From the NCBI GenBank assembly GCA_037893245.1, contig JBAIAA010000313.1:62001-126000 (forward strand): a DNA stretch of 64,000 nt, given 5' to 3'. A program made the position numbers and the translations under genes. The DNA comes from Crossaster papposus. Lineage: Eukaryota; Echinodermata; Asteroidea; Velatida; Solasteridae. Shown one piece after another: positions 22,676 through 36,000 of this stretch; the first letter of the stretch is position 1; each line of letters opens with the position of its first letter. The notes beneath the pieces are model-generated. The model made no database searches and had not been told where the DNA came from. It was given only the letters and a program-made list of their open reading frames with translations.

Positions 22676-23261
22676 CAAGTTTCAAGTTTATTCACACACG
22701 TATTTCAATGTTGGCAACAACAAAACAATCATTACAAGTAAGCACAATATAAATACAAACAGTTAATTAAATGATAATGTGAAAATTAAACTACTAAGTG
22801 TAGAAAAAAGAACATGTCAACATTGAGGAAAAAGAAGAAGCCGAAGCTTTATTCCTTTCTGTATCCCCGACCCTTACCCCAACCCAGACACATTAACTAC
22901 GGACAACATACAAGGACTACAATAATCATCATCATCATCATCATATTTATTTCCACTTATTCAAAAACAAATGATTTACAGACGGGATAAATAAACGTAT
23001 ACGATTAAGCGGTGGGCTTCCCCAAAAAGCAAGCTTGTCTAGTGGAAAGGCCCTTGATGTGTAGAAAGAAAGTAATTATGTCATGATAAATAGATATTAT
23101 ACGGGTTCCATTTTAACTACACAGAAGTAAACTTATGTTGCACATAAAATGACAAGGACCAACACAAACAGGACATAACAAATACAATTGTACAATATAA
23201 CCTACACAGGGGGATCGTACAATGAATCTACATGTATCGCAGCTAATTATAATAATCAATG

Positions 23262-24760
23262 TTAAGAACAATATTTTTCCAAAAGCAGAAGTTTAAGTTT
23301 TTTCTTAAATAAAAGACGACTACGAATACTTCTTAGAGTTTGACTTAGTGAATTCCAATATGTTGTACCCTGATAAATGACAAATTTCTTTGCAAGAGCA
23401 GTACGTATAAAAGGAACATTGAAATCTTTAAACTGTCTGGTATGATATTGATGAATAACTGCATTAGTCACAAACATTCGTTCAAATGAATTAGGTAATT
23501 TATGAGCTACAAGCTAATGCATAAACATTCCTAGCTGGAGTGAATACATATCATTAATTTTAAGAGTATTGTGATTAAAAAACAATGGATTAGAATGAGC
23601 TCTAAATTCCACACGGTCAATAACACGCAATGCCCTTTTCTGCAAAACCAAAAACCCAGGCCAGAATACCGTAGGAGATATAAGGCAAAATTAACGCATT
23701 ATAAATATTATACAAAATATGAGAGGGAAACAAATATTTCAATTTGTTAATAATACCAATATTTCTTGAAATTAATTTACATAGATAATTTACATGACAT
23801 TTCCATGATAATTGTTCATCAATAAAAAGACCAAGAAATTTAGTACAGTTGGTTTGATTAACAGGATAATTATCGTACAAAATATCAGTAGGAATTGAAC
23901 TGGCTGTATTGCTAAACAACATAAAACAGGTTTTATCAATGTTGAGGGATAATTTGTTGGCTTTAATCCATTTAGAAACACCAATGAGTTCTGTATTAAT
24001 GACGTTAACCAGTGTACCCAAATTGTTATGCGAGTAAAATAATTTGGAGTCATCTGCAAATAAAATAAATGACAAGGTACCAGAAGATTTCTCAAAATCG
24101 TTAATATATATTGAAAAAAGAAGTGGTCCCAAAATGGATCCCGGGGGAACTCCACAAACCAACTCTTTAGGTGAAGACTGGTTATCATTGAAAAGTACAA
24201 ATTGTTTACGATTAATGAGATAATTTCTGAACCACTCCAAGGCAATCCCTCTAATTCCATAAAAGGAAAGTTTAGCCAAAAGTATATCATGGTCTATTGT
24301 ATCGAATGCCTTGTAAAGGTCCAGAAAAATTCCCAAAGTATGAGAAGACTGTTCATGACCAGTAATAATAGTATTTATCAATTGTAAAATAGCATGAGAT
24401 GTTGAATGGTTCTCCCTAAACCCATACTGCGAATCAGATAAAATATTATGTTTGGTTAAAAACCGAGACGTGCGAACGTAAATAATACGTTCAAGAATTT
24501 TAGAAAAGGTTGTCAGAATGGAAATAGGTCTATAATTATTAACTAAATGGGAATCACCTTTTTTTTTACGGAAACAACTTTAGCAATTTTCAGGGAATCG
24601 GGAACTATACCTGTACTTAATGACAAATTCACAATGAAAGCAAGAGGCTTGGAAATGGCGAGAAAAACAGCTTTGATAACAGTACTAGTAATCGTATCAT
24701 GACCAGAACTTTGCTTATTAGTTAATTTAAAAACAATAGTATATAGTAATAAACAATTAC
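23262..24760 (-). pseudogene. LINE 1 of the insertion: RT fragment, CR1/L2-like
   Basis: The frame at 24,381-23,617 has RT motifs FLDLYKAFDTIDHD, GIRGIALEWF, GVPPGSILGPLLFSIYIND (the usual GVPQG has become GVPPG) and the catalytic FADD in SFILFADDSKLF. The end of the protein (YWNSLSQTLRSIRS) follows in another frame at 23,477-23,262. The N-terminal endonuclease is missing, so this copy is 5'-truncated and frameshifted. Confidence 0.85.
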
Positions 24761-24870
24761 ACTTACAGGAGATCAGGCCAAATAATAAATTAATTAATTA
24801 CGATCATTGAGCAAGTTAAGTTTGATTTTGTTTCTAAAAATATGAAGAGAACAAGACTGCTTGACATCCG

Positions 24871-27811
24871 TCAGACTATTCCAAAATTTAATTCCACGTT
24901 GTTTGGGACTATTTTTTTAAATAAAGATGTACGGTTAAAATGTTGATACAAACGTTTTCGAGATGTACTTCTGGTTACATAACAATGAACATCTGAGGTT
25001 AAAATGAAAAGATGACTAAAGCAATGGGGTAATAAATTATTCATTAGTTTAAACATAAATATGCCAAGATTAAAATAATAAATATTAGTCAACTTAAGCA
25101 GGTTCAAATGGGCAAATAGAGGAGTTGTGTGATCCAAATAAACTGCTTTAGAAATAATACGTACAGCTCTTTTTTTGTAAGAGAAATAATTTATTATGTT
25201 GAGAAATTGAGCCACCCCAGACAATAACTGAATAATTTAAATAAGGAAGTATGAACGAATTATACAATGTTAATAAAACATTACTGGGAAAAATTGGCTT
25301 CAATCGATTCATAACACCAATCTTTTTAGAGACCTTAGTACTAGTAGCCAAAGTATTGATATGATTAGACCAACTTAAATGACTATCAATGTTAATACCT
25401 AAAAGGTTGGTATTGGAAACTTGTTGAAGAATGATACCATTTAATACCAAAGGAACAGTTTGAGAATATTTACAATTACCAGAACTGAAAATAATATAAT
25501 TTGTTTTTAAGAGATTGACAGATAATTTATTAGATAACAACTAAGATGAAATCTTAACAAGTTCAACATTTAAGTTTTGAATACCAGTATTAATATCATT
25601 ATGGTCATACAATAAACTTGTATCGTCTGCAAATAAACAAAATAATTTTCGAAGAATTACAAATATCGTTTATGTAAATAAGAAATAATAATGGGCCCAA
25701 CACAGAACCTTGAGGTACCCCACATGAAATATATTGATCCATGGAGATGGCAGAATTGTAACACACAAATTGCTTTCTATTACAAATATAACTTTTAAAC
25801 CATTCCAAAGCAATACCACGTATACCATATTGGTCTAATTTCCGAATGAGGATGTCATGATTAACCGTGTCAAAGGCCTTTGACAGGTCCAAAAACAATT
25901 CCAATAGATAGTTTCTTATTATCAATGGCACCAAGTATTTTATTAACAACCTGAACTATAGTCATCTCGGTGGACCTATTTTTCCTAAATCCAAATTGAG
26001 AATCAGACAATATACCATTTTTGTCCACAAACACTTTACTGTAAATTGACAAGATTGATATGGGTCTGTAATTTCCAATTTCATTCTTATTTCATTTTTG
26101 TGTATAAAGCCGGGAACGACTTTGCCAATCTTTAATCTATCAGGGATTATTCCTGAAGTAATAGATTTGTTAAAAATAAGGGCAAGTTGCTTGACTAAGG
26201 AATATTTAGCTTTTTTGTAATACAATAGAACTAATACAGGCCCATCCTGGTGCCTTACCGCTGGACATTTTACTAATAATATCTACTATATTTCTTCTTG
26301 TAAAACGGGAATAAAGAAAAAAGAATTCGAACATCTATCATTAAGGTAGAACTCGAAAGTTGTATCAGGAGTCGGAAGCTGACTAGCAATATTATTACCA
26401 ATATTAACAAAGTAATTATCAAATGTATCAGCTATATTTCTATCACCGTGGACTTCATTATTATCACAGACAAAACAAGATGGATTATGCTTAGATTGAG
26501 ATTTGTTTAGCAAGAAATTAATAAGTTTCCAGGTACTTTTGATGTTCGATTTTTCGTGGTTAAATCTATAACTAAAATAGTTTTTCTTAGCAAGTTTAAT
26601 CAAGCTATTGAGTTTATTTCTAAATTTCGTATAACAGGTTTTATTTTGTATAGAATGAGTTTTCAAATACTGTTTGTATAAATAATTATGTTTTCTTATA
26701 GAGTTATAAATACCATTTGTTAACCAAGAAGATTTATGTTTGTTAAAATTAATATTGATTTCTACTTGGGGAAAATGATGATTATACAGTTTCGTAACAT
26801 GATCAATAAATACATCGTACATTACGTTAACATCATAAGAGATTATGGGACTCCAGTCTGTCTCATTAAGATCAACAATAAACTGTTCAATGTTATCGTC
26901 AGAAAAGTCACGTTTAAAATTGGAGTCGGTATTAAACTGTTGTTTAATACTAGCTACCACCAAAAACACAGGCAAGTGATCACTTAAGTCGGTAACTAAG
27001 ACTCCGGCTCAGTGGTTAGAGAAATCATTGGTAAAAATAGTATCAATTAAAGTGGAACTATGATCTGTTATTCTTGTAGATTTACTAATAGTTGGGGAAA
27101 AAAAATAAGAGCTAAGTATATTCAGAAAATTAGCCACACTGCAATCAGAATTATAATTCAATAAATTAATAATAAAATCACCCATCATATAACACTTTTT
27201 GTTGTTATTTACTTGAGCTAGTATTTGTGTAAAATAGGTTATAAAATTATCGTGAATAGCATTAGGGGATTATAGATGATTCCAATAATAACATTAGTTG
27301 TATGGATATTATCCAGCTCAATAAAACAAGCTTCAATATCAGAATTAAATACACAAAATTCATTGCGAACCTTATAAGATAAATTATGATTGATATAAAA
27401 AGCCACTCCACCGCCTCTTTTATCAGATCTACAAAAACCTTCGATGTTATAGTGAGGAAGCTGGATAAGGGGGTCATTGAGATCCTTAAGCCATGTCTCC
27501 GAAATACCAATGACTGAAAACTCCAAGGTTAACAGATTAATATAATAAGAAATATTATTGAAATTTGTAATGAGACTACGAGCATTAATATGAAGTAATT
27601 TAACATTAGTAGTATTAGCAGTGAATGTATTCAGGAAAGTATCCTGGTCATAATAATCACAGCTAATATCTGGTAAATCATAGTTTAGGTCGAAATCAAT
27701 ATTATTGTCTACAAAAGATGTGAAATTAAGGTAAAAACAGATATACACTAAGTAGTCGATCTCCTGAACAGGTAACAAACTGACAAGAACAAGGACAAAA
27801 ACAATACACAT
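24871..27811 (-). pseudogene. LINE 2 of the insertion: endonuclease plus RT, CR1/L2-like, broken
   Basis: From 27,811: an APE-type endonuclease start (LLHINARSL, IGISETWL, GGGVAFYINHNL), then a linker frame (26,975-26,286), RT (25,949-25,605 with FLDLSKAFDTVNHD and GVPQGSVLGPLLFLIYIND) and the C-terminal part (25,540-24,871). A frameshift falls just before the catalytic FADD, which is legible only in the next frame. At least five frame breaks show it is dead. Confidence 0.85.
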
Positions 27812-28496
27812 AACGGTAATTATACATAATAAATGAAATAAAACTCAACAATATAATATAAGGCGTGGTGTCGGATCATATTACTCCCCCGATTCAAAAA
27901 TAAAATAGTGCAGTGCATTTGAAAATATATCATTGACCACCACCAGAAAGCTATAGGAAATTGAACAGCCAAAAAGCAGACCCTTGCTGTGGCCAACCAT
28001 GGAGTAATATACTAGTTTATTGCTCCATGGGCCAACTAGATGCAGACTCGACTATCCTCCAGCCAAACCCGACTACTGTAGGCGTCCACAGAGTATAGCT
28101 ACAAATTCACAAAAGACGCTGATTTAATTAACACAGGCCATGGAACGTTAAAAATTTAAATCACAATAAACACAATAACCATTCTTTGATCACAATAATG
28201 GTTAAGTGCGTAAGCTGAGAAATGTTTGAGTTTAAATCACAATAGATACAATGACTATTCTTTAAAAATTGAAAATGGCGTCCCCAGCAAAGAATTGTGA
28301 TTTTTTGTTTACCCACGGAATGGTAAACGCAGTAAATCACGAAACAAATGTATATATTGGCACATAATATTGTACATATACCCACAACAAATGCTAAATA
28401 CATGTGCACAAATATTCGTAAATACCATAATTAAATGAATACTATCAACAAAACTTAGCTTAGAACACTAATATGTGGTTGATTATGCCCCCCCCC

Positions 28497-28987
28497 AAAA
28501 AGTGCGGTGAGCCCACTCTATCTCGATTTCGTCTCCGCCTTCAAGCTTCATGTGATCTACGAAGAAGCTAGAAAGAAATTCCTCGCAGGTTTGAGTTCCT
28601 TCGGATCCCTCTGGAATTCCATGTATATTAACGTTTAACAACTTGGTTTTAAAGTTTGCCGATGAGATTAAAATTCGAGGCTGCTTGGTTGTTGATCTGG
28701 GGAGTCAATGAACTCACTAGCTCATCCCTCATATTTAGGCTGGTCTAAATGATTTGAAACGGTACTACTCACTGTGCTGAGTTTAGTCTCCAGGCCAGAC
28801 AATCTTGATTCCAAGGTTGCGAGGGTCTCAAGGATTCTATCAAGTTTAATGTGTACCTCGCTGATAGAATCGCGACAGGAACACGCACGGCAACCATCTT
28901 GGTTTTAATCACTCAAGTTCGTCTGGTTTGTCGAGTCCTTATTTCTCCGGCCGCTCTTGTCTTTTTGGGCTCTGTAGGTTCTGCCAT
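28497..28987 (-). pseudogene. LINE ORF1 fragment with coiled coil and RRM
   Basis: From ATG at 28,987 the frame starts MAEPTEPKKTRAAGE. It then has a coiled-coil-like stretch (LDRILETLATLESRLSGLE) and an L1-type ORF1 RRM (NVNIHGIPEGSEG to EIEWAHRT). It stops at a C run (28,488-28,496; G on this strand). Stops and a frameshift are present. It may be the ORF1 of LINE 2 or a separate element. Confidence 0.65.
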
Positions 28988-29318
28988 TCTATCGATGAAG
29001 TAATGATCTTAATTATCGAAGACAAAAATAAACGAGTACCGTCGAGCACTGACAGTATAAATGTAAAACAAAAATTGGGGGAGCGATCTGAAAGACACGT
29101 CTGACAGCTACGACCTCATTGTGTACTACAAAAAAAATGACGAATATTGACGAATATTACGACGATGTTTCAATCAGCAGGTAGACCCAGCCTTGTATTT
29201 TACACGCCAAGCGACGAGATAAATGGTGGTCGACTTCAGATTACTCGTTAGTCTATGGGACCCTTCCACACGAATTGAAAGGGCCCGGTGATGCAGGTAC
29301 ACCCCCACCCCCCCTGCT

Positions 29319-31361
29319 ACACTTTACTGGGGCAGTAGAGGGAGCTTAACCACTCACTGGTGCTAGGAATAACACTCCCCCACCCAAGAACTCTAAATCC
29401 TCCGGACTTATAAGCTAGAAGAGTTAAGTACTCAAATGATGTTTAAAGCAACATGAACATTTACATTCGTTTCAAAAATAACCTAGCGAATGATTAGGCC
29501 AGATAAAAAACAAAACTAGTTTCTAGTCCAGAAGATTTTTGGTTTATAGGGTCGTGTCATTATGATAATAATTAGACTCCACTAACTCTACAAAAGAAGA
29601 AGAATTAGGATTGGTAGAAAAGTGCCGATGTGAATATGACTCAGATTTTATTTATTTTAAAACTTTTGTTTGAGCAAAAAATTGATCCACACGAGGATGA
29701 GAAACGATATATTCATGATTTGGCCTTATAAAAAGCTTACATGGATTAAACATCTGGTTTGTCGTCTAGAAGAAAAAAGAAAAACCAATGTAGGTAAATG
29801 TCAACGATCATTCAAATGACTGATCGTTGAAAATTACCTACATTGTTGTTTTTTAAGAGCCAAAGATTGCAAACTGGACGTCTTATTTGCAAGACGTCCA
29901 AATCGCGGTATGCAGCGCCCGTAGGCCACTGGCGTCCTTTAAAGTCTAACGTGGCCACGCCATGACCTTCAAATAGAACGTCTTGGCTAACTAACATAAT
30001 CGATCGAAAAATTCGCATGCGCGTGTGACGTTGCGTGTACAATCGCGTGACTTAACATGGTCAAGTTTCTGTTACGTCACATAATTATGCACGCAACGTC
30101 ACACGCGCATGCAAATGCAACACAATTATGCTTTTAGAATTTTCCGAGCGATTGTTGGTTAGCCAAGACGTCCTATTTGAAGGTCAGCCTACGATACCGC
30201 GATTAGACGTCTTGCAACTAAGACTACAAACTGATGTGCAATTTTCTCATTTTTTTTGTGTACATGTATTTGTATTGTATACCTTTATATAACATTGTAC
30301 TATAGATAAACATTCAGCCATTGAGCTGATTTTTGAAGAAAAAAATTGTTTCGATTGTAAATTATTGTATGCACAAGAAAATTTGACAATTAAAGAACTT
30401 TTCATGAAACTGAATTATTGTGTGTATCTTTTTATTATTAAGTGTGATTGAGGTCCGTTTTTACAAACCTAATACTACTGGTTGGCACAAGTCCGGTATA
30501 TTGGAAATAGAGGTAACATTGTAAGGGTTTAGTGTTGCATTTTTGTTTTTAATTGGCTAACATTTGACTTTTTGCAAAACATTTAAACTGTAAGAGGGCT
30601 AGCCTTGCATTTTGATTAAAATGTGATCAAATTGTCATACAATGATAGTCAATGTTTCTCTATTCCTTTTAGAACTTTACGACGACTAACAGTGTTAATA
30701 ATAATACCTCTAGATATAGGCGCCACTCCAATTTGACATCTTTGCTTTCTCCAGAAACAGATCTGCACTCATTAAGCCGCATTCCACTAATTGAAATATA
30801 TATATATTTGTGTTTTCCTTTAAACAATTTGTAAGGACACTAACCAGTTTTAAATCCTATATTCGTATTCTGTATATCCGTATGTATATATACTTTATTC
30901 ATTTTAATAGAATCTATAAAACAATAACCCTAGAATTAAAAGACACAATCCATCAGACTGCTGAAGCTAGATGTTAATTAATAGTCAACAGAAGATATTG
31001 ATCATACATGGACACGTATATATTAAAGCTTTAAATTTAATTTTTGAGAACACATTTAACTTGTACAAAATCATTCATCAGAGTACTACGATCCAAACGC
31101 AGAAAAGTAATAGATAGTCGTTATTTAGGACACACAAAATATAACTCATTGCATCCCATTACTAATTACTTCTGTATACTTTATTGTTTATCATCACTTA
31201 ACCTAAATAGTATATTAATACCACCCATTTTTCAATTTTAAAGTTTTACACTGTTATAGTGGCCTTTGTCATTTTTTTAAATATAAAAGATACCGGTACA
31301 TGTACATATTAAATTTCTTTAATAAATGATTAAAACAAAAATTCACCTAACCAAAATGTCC
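29319..31361. other. Inter-block DNA with foldback repeats, no gene seen
   Basis: Includes a dispersed repeat pair: 29,562-29,790 matches 32,463-32,685 (shared AAAAGTGCCGATGTGAA and GAGGATGAGAAACGATATATTC). The small frame at 31,044-31,241 shows no known domain. Confidence 0.5.
29786..30235. repeat. Foldback repeats around 30 kb
   Basis: A palindrome at 29,786-29,845 (CAATGTAGGTAA...TTACCTACATTG) is followed by a larger imperfect foldback. Its outer arms are about 29,866-30,040 and 30,095-30,235 (GACGTCTTGCAA- and GTCTTGGCTAAC-type blocks) and its inner arms are GCATGCGCGTGTGACGTTGC with the inverse at 30,092-30,113. A partial copy of one arm is at 33,168-33,250. Confidence 0.65.
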
Positions 31362-31765
31362 CAAAGACACTGTTGCCATATCACGTTATTCGGGGCAAGC
31401 CTTACTTGTCATACGCTAGCAACCCCCAGCTCTGGAATGGTCTGTGTCTTTTTGCCATTCTCACCCATTGTAAACAATATATTGGTGCTGAGCGTCTCTT
31501 ACGTAACTATGCAAAAGCTTGCCCCGAATCACGTGATATAGCAACAGTGTCTTAGGTCTGGAGAATTTAAAGTTAAACTGTGCCAAGCTGTGTGAACAAG
31601 TCAGTGTACCAGATATTATTTAAATTTAACTCGGGGTCACGCGCAAATGACTTATTGAAGTAGAATGGTCTCCGTGAGCCATTGCATTAATCGTTGTGGC
31701 ACTCGGCCCAAAGTGTGAGACCTGAACTGTCGTCTGTAGCCCGTAATGTATACATGTATAGTGAA
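31362..31765. repeat. Dispersed foldback element, uninterrupted copy
   Basis: Arms CAAAGACACTGTTGCCATATC and its inverse bracket about 150 bp. The right side continues to about 31,765 with the same sequence as 56,640-56,905. This copy has the site GCAAGCCTTACTTGTCATACG intact, where the 56-kb copy carries a MITE. Confidence 0.75.
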
Positions 31766-31945
31766 ACGCATTAGTGAATTAATTGAACAGGTAATCGGGC
31801 GAGTGGGAACACATAAGATCACCTGAGGAAAGACACACCCGAGTACAATTATAACGACACAAAAGAGATTGTCTGTGATCTGATCATCCAACTGAAACAA
31901 ACTAAATTGTGTGTTCGTTCCCTGTCAATTCCGTCTTATTCCAAG

Positions 31946-32128
31946 GTTCTGACTCGCGTCAAAAACATCGAGCAACGCATGCAGGGAATCCTGAAGAACA
32001 AGAACAAGACGCGAGGGCTGCCTCTATCCATCGAGGGCCACGTCCATTACCTGCTACAAGAAGCTACCTCAGAAGCCAACCTAGCACAGATGTACTTTGA
32101 TTGGGCTGTGTTTATAGGAGGAAACTAA
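31946..32128 (+). CDS. ATR: Lone last exon encoding the FATC domain of ATR kinase
   Basis: After the acceptor TTATTCCAAG (AG at 31,944-31,945) the frame reads VLTRVKNIEQRMQGIL, then GLPLSIEGHVHYLLQEAT and LAQMYFDW, matching the C-terminal FATC domain of the checkpoint kinase ATR. FATC closes the PI3K-like kinase fold. No kinase-domain exon is recognisable in the 31.9 kb upstream, which holds other genes and repeats, so this is either the end of a gene with a very long intron or, more likely, a duplicated exon. The protein ends AVFIGGN; FATC domains normally stop at the hydrophobic residue, so the last three residues are unusual. Confidence 0.75.
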   Translation, partial: VLTRVKNIEQRMQGILKNKNKTRGLPLSIEGHVHYLLQEATSEANLAQMYFDWAVFIGGN

Positions 32129-32940
32129 TTGTAGATCACATCTAAGTTACATGGCTACGCTATTTACAAATCACTACCTATAGATGGGTGTTATACTGTC
32201 TTCAGAAACCCGTCAGTCTTCTATTGTATGCCATGTTACTCAATTCATATATCGGTGACTTTATAGCCAGGGAGTGCACAGTTGTAGATTGCAACGCGAT
32301 GGAGATTTAAAAAGCAAAATTGGGACACTGATGGAAGCCAAATTGGGACCGTGAAAATGGGTTAATCAAAACAGAAAAACATTTCTGGTTACGTGGCCAC
32401 CCTAAAAATCTCTCCCCCATCCCTCCTCAACCCTCCACCCCTCCCATAACCCCACCCCTCCGAATTGGTAGGATTAGTAGAAAAGTGCCGATGTGAAGAT
32501 TTTTGACAATTTTTATTTGTTTAAAAACCTTTGTTGCAAGCAAATAATTGATCCACATGAGGATGAGAAACGATATATTCTTTATTTGACCTTATAAAAA
32601 GCTTACATGGATTAAAGATTGTACCGGTCCCCCCTTGTTTATTTCATCTGGCTTGTCGTCTAGAAGAAAAAAAGTAAAATCAATGTACAAATAAACCACA
32701 AGAGAAACTAACTATGTAAATATGCATATTCAACAAATATGCAAATTCAGTTTCCCTTATGGTTTAGTTGTGTATTATTAGATAAAAAGTCGTATCCTCA
32801 ATGAGTGATCCCCACAATGTCACTTCCAAGGTTGTATCGTAAAATTAGGTGTGATCCCTGGCTACACGGCATTATGGTATTTATGACTTCTGACTAATGC
32901 CCTCGAACAAAGATATCAATTTGGGAAACCACCGGTATAG

Positions 32941-33014
32941 GGCAAGACAGCTCCGCAGTTGGTAGAGCGCCGGACCAGAATTCTGGAGGTCGCAGGTTCG
33001 AGTCCTGCCTTGCC
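32941..33014 (+). tRNA. tRNA-like sequence or tRNA pseudogene
   Basis: The acceptor stem GGCAAG/CTTGCC pairs, the D arm reads GCTC...GAGC, the anticodon stem CCGGA/TCTGG pairs with one G-T, and the T arm GCAGG-TTCGAGT-CCTGC is perfect. The anticodon loop is CCAGAAT: position 33 is C, not the near-universal T, and the nominal AGA anticodon does not fit a short variable loop. It could be a pseudogene or a SINE head. Confidence 0.5.
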
Positions 33015-36000
33015 AATTTCTTTGTTTACTTTCAATTTTATTTAAATTGACCAAAAATGTACTTTAAAAAAACAACACACAATTGTAAGTGGTTATAGCC
33101 TTGCATTTTTATTTAAAAAAATTGCCAAAATTAACAATATGGAACATTTTTTTAATTTTAAGGGGTTAGCCATGACCTTCGAATAGGTCGTCTTGGCTAA
33201 CTCGCATAATCGCATGCAATTCGACACAATTCTGTTTAGAATTTTTCGAGAGATTATTAGGCCGATGTGAGTAAGCGTGGTCATAGCGCGCGTGGTCTAC
33301 GGCGTACATCAGAGGGCGCCCGCATTGGCGGCCTACGCGCGCTGCATACAGCGCCGTTTTCTAAGTTGTGTAAGGAATTAATCAATATGCAAACATGTCA
33401 TAATCTCCAGAACCAGAGGGGCTATGAGGCTCTATTATATATAATTGAAAGCTGTGGGCTTTGCAGCCATGTATATAACTATTTTTTGCGACATAATATT
33501 CATTTTTATAAAAATTGACAAAATGTTGACTTTTTGATTTCTTTTTTTTTAAATTAGAAAAAAATGTTTTATTTATTTTACCAAAATGGTCATAAATTAC
33601 AAATGAAACAATTGACTGCATGTGATATCTGAAATCAATGAGAAATTTATTATTATCTTAAAAACACAAGATGAAACCAAATAAGGTCATTTTCCCCCAG
33701 AGTTTATACCTAAAACGTCCCTGTCACAACCGGATGAAAATATTGATTTAATTTAAAGCGATCTCCGTTTGCAAACCCTAAACCACTCGTATGGGACAAT
33801 AAGAGAAGCTCTTAAAAATCTTGTATATTTACAAAATCATTTACATCAATTTATTTACAATGATCACAAGTCGTTATAAAACTGAAACTAACTCCTGGTT
33901 ATTAACCTTATTAGCCTTAAATCTATATATGTATACCGCTCTAGATAGAGATATGTTTGTTTATATGTAAACCAAATATATAATTACTCTGACTAATAAA
34001 TAACAATAACAAAACACAAAGGAAGAACATTAGAACAATAGCCAAAACTAAACGTGGCTAACTATACATAACTATATTCCGAAATATATTTAAATTACTG
34101 TGGGCCCACCGCGGTTTGTCGGACGAATGCCCTGCGCCTACTTGGCTCTCGTGATCCCTGTTTGTGACAGCTATCGCCCTTGGTGATTGGTGATGGACGG
34201 TCACGCTCTGCTTGCTTCAATGCAACGGCGGTCAGTCGCTGTCCACACCCTCTTGTACCTTGTTGGCTCCCGGCACCTGACAGCCAGCTCACGGACCTGT
34301 GTTGTCTCGTCTGTTCCGGTGTCACTGTTTTGGACTGTATCCAAGCAAATGTGCCGTCTACAACAGATAATTATTAACAAAATACAAAATAATCCCCAGC
34401 ACAAACTCTTCTCCGATTTCTATGAACACTATGCTACTGAACGAGTACATTCTCATTGAACTTCATATTTCTTGAAAGACAAAACCATGAAACTTCACTT
34501 CTATGTTACAACGACGACTCATTATCATAAACAATTCATCTACTTATCCGCAATCAAATTTAGCGAATAATAAGTAATAACCAGGCTATACCTCAATTAA
34601 ATCAAGGTAATTAATTAAAATTCACCATAAACTTTAATTCATCAAAACATTGGCATATCACACAAATGACCATACTTACAGTCAGATAGGGTCATGTTAG
34701 CCTGGATCCCAATGTCTCACGACCATTGCTGGTCTCAAAACTTAGCTTTACGCAGCTCCAAAATGTCGTGTCGCTCGCGATTAACAATCTCTGTTTTTTT
34801 AATTTCGCGGGGATCTATATCTTTCCATCGCTTGACTACGGCACAATTTATTCAGCAAACTAGGATCAGTAAATAACACAATACAAGACGAGAGTTTCCA
34901 CAGCTTATTCAAATTCTGTGTCGAACAAGCATAAAAGGACAAACTTTGTACAACGGGGGAAATATATAAAACAGAAAGAAAAACAAAGAGTGTATCTGGA
35001 AGAAACTAAATTGGGCATTATCCTTGACAGTCTCATTTTTTTCTAGAATCAAGTAATTTGAAAGGTTAAACAAAAAATTGCTGGTAAAATTGCATTTTAG
35101 AGCATTGTTCACATGTGGCGTCAGTAATGACTGCAAAAGTAATTTGAATTGTTTCCTAAGATGTACAAATAAAGTCTAGCCTGAAGTCTGATGTCGAGAC
35201 AACAGTGGGTAATACCGACTGCACTCTCCTGGCACAGACTACTTCAGATTGAACATCTGCAAAAAAAAGAATTTTACACAATTTATTATTCACCTTTTTG
35301 TAAATTTGAATGCTTCAGATTTAACCGATGCCTCTTCTTCTTTCGTATGGTGAGCAGCTAAACGTGTTACTGCATACATCGGCTGTTACCACAAAAAACG
35401 CTCCTTCAATTTTGTTTGTTACACATGTTATGATCAATCATGACAACGTCATGATAACCAATTCCCTGCAGAAGTATCTACCCCACCCTCACCCCCAGTC
35501 CATAGCAGCTGGGATGCCATTATACCACACATTGTTTTGTTATGGGCTCATTAGTGAGGGGTTCTGGCAAAATGAGACGGAACTGGGCAGAGGTTGAAAT
35601 GAGAATTGTCGGGTATCAGAAAAGAGAATACAATTCTCCTTACAATACTGTATGTTGTGCTTAAATCGGACATTCCGTGAACAAGTTATGAATGTTTAAA
35701 GTTCACATTTATCAATATGTCGCAAAAGTAAAATGTTGAGAAAAAGGACTTTGAAATTTTGAGTTTTGAACATGATATGAAAAATTGTCAATTGTTTTTC
35801 CTGTAAAAGCACTTTCATTCGACTATTTCCATAATATTTCTTAATCAAATATAGTTATTAGGCATAGCAAAGATTACAAATATCAATAAATCTGAAAAAA
35901 AAAATCACCCATTATCTAATATTTTGCAGTTGTCTCCACTATGCCCTGTGCCCAGTTCCGCTTCGCACCTTAAAGCACATTGAGTTGCAAGTTTGGTTGT

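Larger units (their letters stand above)
22676..29148 (-). mobile_element. 6.5-kb composite LINE insertion in block A
   Basis: Block B has the uninterrupted site GCTTACTATTGACGAATATTACG (48,064-48,086). In block A the two sides of that site lie 6.5 kb apart, with TATT beside both joints. All recognisable coding in the insert is on the - strand: two CR1/Jockey/L2-type RT regions and an L1-type ORF1 piece. An ATC microsatellite at 22,923-22,945 is a typical 3' tail for one of them. Confidence 0.75.

Noticed and set aside
31044-31541. Small + strand frames just upstream of the ATR-like exon
   Set aside because: They show no kinase motif and partly lie in a foldback repeat also present at 56 kb.
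32941-33014. A functional serine tRNA (nominal AGA anticodon)
   Set aside because: Serine tRNAs have a long variable arm, absent here, and base 33 is not T.
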